The notes under the pieces: model-generated | Database searches by the model: none | What the model saw: the letters and a program-made list of their open reading frames with translations, nothing else | What the model was told of the DNA's origin: nothing | Position numbers and translations under genes: made by a program | From: an uncultured Verrucomicrobiota bacterium | Lineage (GTDB): Bacteria > Verrucomicrobiota > Kiritimatiellia > RFP12 > UBA1067 | Assembly (NCBI GenBank): GCA_946631535.1 | Contig: CAMPAF010000103.1 | Span: 1-9,367 of the forward strand | Length of the DNA stretch: 9,367 nt | Direction of reading: 5' to 3' | Shown here: piece after piece, positions 6,441 to 9,367 of the stretch | How the letters are laid out: the number at the start of each line of letters is the position of its first letter | Position numbering within the stretch: position 1 is the first letter of the stretch

Positions 6441-7204
6441 TTCTTCTTCCTCTCTGGCGCCACTCCCTGCGGCAGGGGCGTCTGCCTGCTCCTCGGGCTC
6501 CACGGCAAGACGTAGCGCTCGAAGTCCTGAAGGAACGGATATTCCGGCACCCGGATGTCCGCCTTCTCGCAGAGCGTGCGCAGCAACTCGCGGTACGCAT
6601 CGTTCATGCGCGATGCGCGCAGCATGTCGGTAACGCTCTTTCGGTCAGTCTTGAAGTTCGGCTTCCCGCCCAGTTCCTTGTGCAAGAGCCGCTTCGCCTT
6701 CAGAGTCCTCATGCTGGCGTCGATCTCGTCGGAAGATAGCGAGATCGTGTCGTCGACCTCCTTCTTCAGGTACTTCCTCAGCAGCAGCACCTCGCGGAAG
6801 TCGCGCCGCATCATCTCCTCAGGCAACGGCATGTGCCTGAAATACTGGTCGATCGTCAGGTTGTGGCTCTTGAGGTCGCGCTCCAGCTTCACCAGCTCTT
6901 CCTTCTCGTCGTCGGCACCCAGCTCGATGCCGCGGTCTACCGCCTCCGCGAGAAGCACCTCCTTCACGATCCACCTCGCGGCGGCCTGACGGCGGAAGTC
7001 CTCCAGCGTCACGTTGATCATGCCCATGCGGCGGCCGTCCTCAAGCAGCAGCTGCGCGCGCATGTCCAGCTCGCGCGCCGTGAGGATGCGTCCGTTCACG
7101 GAGACAGCCGTCCTCCACGGCCGCTGCCGCCACAGCAACACGCCGCCCGCCGCGATTGCGGCGAGAGCGGCAATCGCAATGACATGGAAAACCGCCCGCT
7201 TCAC
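6437..7204 (-). CDS. Membrane-anchored SurA-N-like periplasmic chaperone domain protein
   Basis: 255 aa from a GTG start. Residues 4-25 form one hydrophobic segment after MKR, a signal anchor or signal peptide. VSVNGRILTARELDMRAQLL (about 34-53) is the typical opening of SurA N-terminal/trigger-factor-C-like chaperone domains, followed by long charged helices to about residue 215. I see no parvulin PPIase domain, and the protein ends in a basic tail (PERKKK). It probably binds unfolded exported proteins; no enzymatic role is evident. No ATG precedes the hydrophobic segment. The GTG at 7204 has TGAGG 5 nt upstream and gives a natural MKRAVFHV signal start. A TTG at 7219, overlapping the DJ-1 gene by 8 nt, is the alternative. 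The stop overlaps the aroC start. Homology is recognised by pattern only. Confidence 0.7.
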   Translation of the reverse strand: MKRAVFHVIAIAALAAIAAGGVLLWRQRPWRTAVSVNGRILTARELDMRAQLLLEDGRRMGMINVTLEDFRRQAAARWIVKEVLLAEAVDRGIELGADDEKEELVKLERDLKSHNLTIDQYFRHMPLPEEMMRRDFREVLLLRKYLKKEVDDTISLSSDEIDASMRTLKAKRLLHKELGGKPNFKTDRKSVTDMLRASRMNDAYRELLRTLCEKADIRVPEYPFLQDFERYVLPWSPRSRQTPLPQGVAPERKKK

Positions 7205-7211
7205 CTCGACC

Positions 7212-7766
7212 TCAGCCAAGTTCCGCCAGCATGCCGTTCGCTACGCCGTGCGCGGTCCGCTCGTCCATCAGATGCATCAGGACCACAAGCGCGAACAAGA
7301 TGGCCGAACCTGGCCCCTGGCCGGTGATGACCTGGCCGTCCGCGACCACGGGGACGTCCTGCACGCGCCGCCCCATCTTCGACGAGCAGGACGGGTAGCA
7401 CGTCACATCCTCGTCCTCCAGCACCTGGGCAGCCTCAAGCACGGTCGGCGCCGCGCAGATCGCGCAGACGAACCGACCCTCGGCCTTCTGGCGCTGCAGC
7501 CGCGCAACCAGCGGCTTGCACGCGAGGAGGTTTTCGGTACCCTCGCCGCCGCCAGGCAGGACGATCGCGTCGTACTCGTCATCTATCACGTCCGGAAGGA
7601 GGGCGTCGGCCTCCATTCTGACGCCGTGGGCCGAACGCACAAGGCGTTCCTGCCCGAGCGAGGCTGTGACGACCTGCACGCCGCCACGGCGGAGCACGTC
7701 GATTATCGAGACGGCTTCGATGTCCTCGAATCCATCGGCAAGTGGAAGAAGTACCGTTTTCATCAT
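7212..7766 (-). CDS. DJ-1/PfpI (ThiJ/YajL-like) family protein
   Basis: 184 aa from the ATG at 7766, or 183 from the adjacent ATG at 7763. Numbering from 7763, LPLADGFEDIEA (6-17) carries the conserved Glu16, LPGGGEGTENL (69-79) is the family loop, and AICAAPTVLEA (101-111) is the nucleophile elbow with reactive Cys103, equivalent to Cys106 of human DJ-1. TGQGPGSAILFALVV (147-161) matches the DJ-1 C-terminal region. These proteins act as oxidative-stress, chaperone or deglycase-type factors, and the exact activity is disputed in the literature. The frame stays open upstream to 8549, but that part is antisense to the oxidoreductase gene and is not coding. No Shine-Dalgarno is visible; a perfect -10 box ends 7 nt before the first ATG, suggesting a leaderless message. 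It heads the minus-strand cluster. Confidence 0.92.
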   Translation of the reverse strand: MMKTVLLPLADGFEDIEAVSIIDVLRRGGVQVVTASLGQERLVRSAHGVRMEADALLPDVIDDEYDAIVLPGGGEGTENLLACKPLVARLQRQKAEGRFVCAICAAPTVLEAAQVLEDEDVTCYPSCSSKMGRRVQDVPVVADGQVITGQGPGSAILFALVVLMHLMDERTAHGVANGMLAELG

Positions 7767-7803
7767 GTCAAGATTATAGCATATTTTTTCTTTCGGTTGG
7801 CAA
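7766..7803 (-). promoter_or_regulatory. Promoter of the DJ-1-headed operon, extended -10, leaderless
   Basis: Minus strand: TTGCCA (7803-7798), a 19-bp A-rich spacer, then TGCTATAAT with a perfect TATAAT at 7778-7773 and the TGn extension. The expected +1, 7 nt past the -10 box, falls on the A of the first ATG at 7766. The long spacer is suboptimal, but the extended -10 can compensate. Confidence 0.7.
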
Positions 7804-7826
7804 GCGACACGAAAATAGTGTAAAAT
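7797..7826 (+). promoter_or_regulatory. Promoter of the Gfo/Idh/MocA oxidoreductase gene
   Basis: Plus strand: TTGGCA (7797-7802, five of six consensus bases), an 18-bp spacer, then TAAAAT (7821-7826). Transcription should begin near 7833, leaving a leader of about 55 nt. That leader holds a short CGGGC/GCCCG hairpin (7838-7853) and GGAG (7875-7878) 9 nt before the ATG. The -35 box overlaps the opposite promoter's -35 almost base for base. Confidence 0.55.
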
Positions 7827-7887
7827 GCGTTCGTCCACGGGCAGGTGCGCCCGCAGTTCGCAAACACAAAGACCGGAGAGACGAGAT

Positions 7888-9246
7888 ATGGATCTGAACA
7901 GACGCGACTTCTTCAAGAGCGCAGGCGCGCTGGCGGGCCTGACAATGGCAGGCTGCGCGACGGTGCCGCAGCGGCGGACCGTGTTCGGCCCGAACGACAA
8001 GCTTCGCCACGCCAGCATAGGCGTGGGGGGCATGGGCTTCAACGACCTCAGGAACTTCCTCTCGCATCCGCGCGTGGAGGTGGTGGCGCTCTGCGACGTG
8101 GACGCGAACAACCTCGCCAAGGCCGCGCAGCTCGCGCCCAAGGCCCACACATACACCGACTGGCGCGAGATGCTGGAGAAGGAGGACATCGACTCCGTCA
8201 ACATAGCCGTCCCCGACCACCAGCACGCCATCATCGCGCTCGCCGCCATGCGCCGCGGCAAGAACGTATACTGCCAGAAGCCGCTCTGCCACGACGTGGC
8301 CGAATGCCGCGAGGTGGCGCTTGAGGCTGAACGCTGCCGCGTCATAACCCAGCTCGGCACGCAGTTCGCCGCAGGCGGCGGAGACAGGCTTGGCGTCGGC
8401 TTCCTCCGCGCAGGGACGATCGGCGCGGTGAAGAAGGTGTACCTCACATCCAACCGCACGGGCGCGGAACGGTACCGCCTTGTTGGCCCTCGTCCGGCGC
8501 AGGGCATTCCGCCGCCCAAGACCCTCGCGTGGGACCTCTGGCTCGGCACCGCGCCGGTGCGTCCCTACGCGGAGAAGATCTACCACCCGATGATATGGCG
8601 CTCCTGGCAAGACTTCGGCACTGGCTGGAGCGGCGACATCGGCTGCCACATCTTCGACGCGGTGTGGAAAGGGATGAACCTCGGCAAGACCGCGCCCAAG
8701 ACGGTCCGCGCCCAGGTGCAGGAGAGCTGGAAGAACTCGCCCGCGCGACGCGCCGACACGTGGCCGCAGTCCAACCACATCACATGGACGTTCGACGGCG
8801 TTCCCGCATCCGACGGCAAGCCGTTCACGATGGAATGGTTCGACGGCGAGTTCTACCCGCCGGAGGACGGACAGACGCTCGCGCGCGAGGCCGGCTTCCA
8901 GAAGTTCCCCGAGGAGGCGGCCATGGTGTTCGGCACCGAGGGCGCAATCCTCATCCCGCACCAGAAGCTGCCGCACCTCCTACCCAAGGCGAAGTTCGCC
9001 TCAGTGAAATTCGACAAGCTGCCGTTCAAGAACCACTACCACGATTTCGCCGACGGCTGTCTTGGCGTGACCGAGAACGCATCGCCGTTCCAGAAGACCG
9101 GCCCGATGGCGGAGACCATCATCCTCGGCACCGTCGCGATCCGCCGCCCGGATGAGACGCTGCGCTGGAACGCCGACGAGCTCGCGTTCGACGGCAACCC
9201 AGCCGCCACGGCGCTCCTGCGCCGCAACTACCGTACGGGCTGGTAG
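7888..9246 (+). CDS. Gfo/Idh/MocA family oxidoreductase, Tat-exported putative lipoprotein
   Basis: 452 aa. The N-terminus MDLNRRDFFKSAGALAG carries a twin-arginine motif and then MAGC (20-23), a lipobox-like site, so it is likely folded with cofactor in the cytoplasm, exported by Tat and anchored in the periplasm. A Rossmann dinucleotide-binding fold follows: ASIGVGGMG (42-50), ALCDVD (67-72) and the family motif VYCQKPL (127-133), where Gln replaces the commoner Glu of EKP. WDLWLGTAPVRPY (215-227) and SGDIGCHIFDAVW (248-260), with the conserved catalytic-region Asp and His, place it in the large PVC/Bacteroidota-type group. These enzymes oxidise or reduce sugars with NAD(P); the substrate is not determinable here. 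The frame is open back to 7825, but the ATG at 7888 starts the Tat signal and has GGAG upstream. It converges on a DUF1080 gene, which suggests keto-sugar metabolism. Confidence 0.92.
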   Translation: MDLNRRDFFKSAGALAGLTMAGCATVPQRRTVFGPNDKLRHASIGVGGMGFNDLRNFLSHPRVEVVALCDVDANNLAKAAQLAPKAHTYTDWREMLEKEDIDSVNIAVPDHQHAIIALAAMRRGKNVYCQKPLCHDVAECREVALEAERCRVITQLGTQFAAGGGDRLGVGFLRAGTIGAVKKVYLTSNRTGAERYRLVGPRPAQGIPPPKTLAWDLWLGTAPVRPYAEKIYHPMIWRSWQDFGTGWSGDIGCHIFDAVWKGMNLGKTAPKTVRAQVQESWKNSPARRADTWPQSNHITWTFDGVPASDGKPFTMEWFDGEFYPPEDGQTLAREAGFQKFPEEAAMVFGTEGAILIPHQKLPHLLPKAKFASVKFDKLPFKNHYHDFADGCLGVTENASPFQKTGPMAETIILGTVAIRRPDETLRWNADELAFDGNPAATALLRRNYRTGW

Positions 9247-9268
9247 GGCGCGTTGTCCCCAACGCGCC
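9247..9268 (+). terminator. Hairpin terminator between convergent genes
   Basis: Directly after the oxidoreductase stop, GGCGCGTTG (9247-9255) and CAACGCGCC (9260-9268) form a perfect 9-bp GC-rich stem with a TCCC loop. A short T-rich stretch (ctttct, 9270-9275) follows on the plus strand. The hairpin lies 8 bp from the stop of the opposing gene and may stop transcription from both sides, although the minus-strand exit has no U-run. Confidence 0.75.
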
Positions 9269-9276
9269 GCTTTCTG

Positions 9277-9367
9277 CTACAGCTCGCGAATCTTGATGTT
9301 GCGGAAGGAGACGGTGGAGTCGCTGTGGTCCTGCAGCTTGATGCGGCCCGTCGGCGCCTCGCCCCAG
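9277..9367 (-). CDS. 3-keto-disaccharide hydrolase (DUF1080) family protein, C-terminal end only
   Basis: The last 29 codons and the TAG stop (9279-9277) of a gene entering from the right edge are visible; it is too short to stand out as an ORF. The peptide contains TGRIKLQDHSDSTVSFRNIK and ends IREL. This closely follows the usual DUF1080 ending, a Gly-x-Ile-x-Leu-Gln-Asp-His beta strand followed by a Phe-Arg-Asn-Ile-x-Ile-Arg strand. The family is a beta-jelly-roll glycosidase-like domain, described as acting on 3-keto sugars or glycosides made by Gfo/Idh/MocA-type 3-dehydrogenases, which suits the convergent neighbour. The signal peptide and the rest of the domain are outside the window, so the call rests on this C-terminal signature alone. 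Confidence 0.75.
   Translation of the reverse strand, partial: WGEAPTGRIKLQDHSDSTVSFRNIKIREL

Noticed and set aside
5367..6515. Plus-strand open frame of 382 codons over aroC
   Set aside because: It is a shadow of the chorismate synthase gene, rich in Arg, His and Ala as expected from antisense GC-rich codons, with no domain signature.
7767..8549. Upstream extension of the DJ-1 frame to give a 445-residue protein
   Set aside because: DJ-1 homology starts at the ATG at 7766/7763, just after a promoter, and the extra part is antisense to the oxidoreductase gene and low in family-like features.
7774..8976. Long open frame (400 codons) on the minus strand opposite the oxidoreductase gene
   Set aside because: It is antisense to a well-supported Gfo/Idh/MocA gene, has no recognisable motif, and such frames are expected opposite GC-rich genes.

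Overview
The window is GC-rich, densely packed bacterial chromosome. Nine genes lie on the minus strand from about 7766 down to 1, one gene on the plus strand (7888-9246), and the tail of another minus-strand gene sits at the right edge. The style suggests the PVC group, most likely a gut-type Verrucomicrobiota/Kiritimatiellota organism. The reasons are Tat-type lipoprotein signals on a Gfo/Idh/MocA oxidoreductase and a phosphoesterase, a 3-keto-disaccharide hydrolase (DUF1080) tail, a pectin-type beta-helix protein, and short tandem repeats between and inside genes. The placement is an inference from style, with no marker gene to confirm it.

Minus-strand cluster, in order of transcription: a DJ-1/PfpI protein (7766-7212), a membrane-anchored SurA-N-like chaperone (7204-6437), chorismate synthase aroC (6440-5397), hisA (5355-4621), an M16 zinc peptidase (4643-3399), 16S rRNA methyltransferase rsmE (3402-2581), a GH28/pectate-lyase-like beta-helix protein (2579-1281), a glycerophosphodiester phosphodiesterase (1200-259) and a metallophosphoesterase that runs off the left edge (220-1). 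Most junctions overlap or are nearly zero in length (ATGA overlaps, a 23-nt overlap, a 1-nt gap), which indicates one or two polycistronic units. A consensus TATAAT in the 41-bp aroC-hisA gap suggests an internal promoter. The first part is housekeeping (aromatic and histidine synthesis, proteolysis, rRNA modification). The last three genes are exported hydrolases for polysaccharide and phosphodiester breakdown.

Right side: a divergent promoter region (7767-7887) separates the DJ-1 gene from the plus-strand oxidoreductase. The two predicted promoters share one near-palindromic -35 box, and the DJ-1 message looks leaderless. The oxidoreductase converges on the DUF1080 tail across a perfect 9-bp-stem hairpin. 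Both families are tied to keto-sugar chemistry.

The most unusual features are two short tandem arrays. One is ten 8-bp units that fill the whole 80-bp gap between the GH28-like and GDPD genes, giving a ladder of AAAGG motifs. The other is eight 9-bp units inside rsmE, in frame, that insert an Asn-Asp-Leu/Pro-rich segment just before the SPOUT active-site motif. I found no CRISPR array, RNA gene, transposase or phage gene, and no clearly new multi-gene system.
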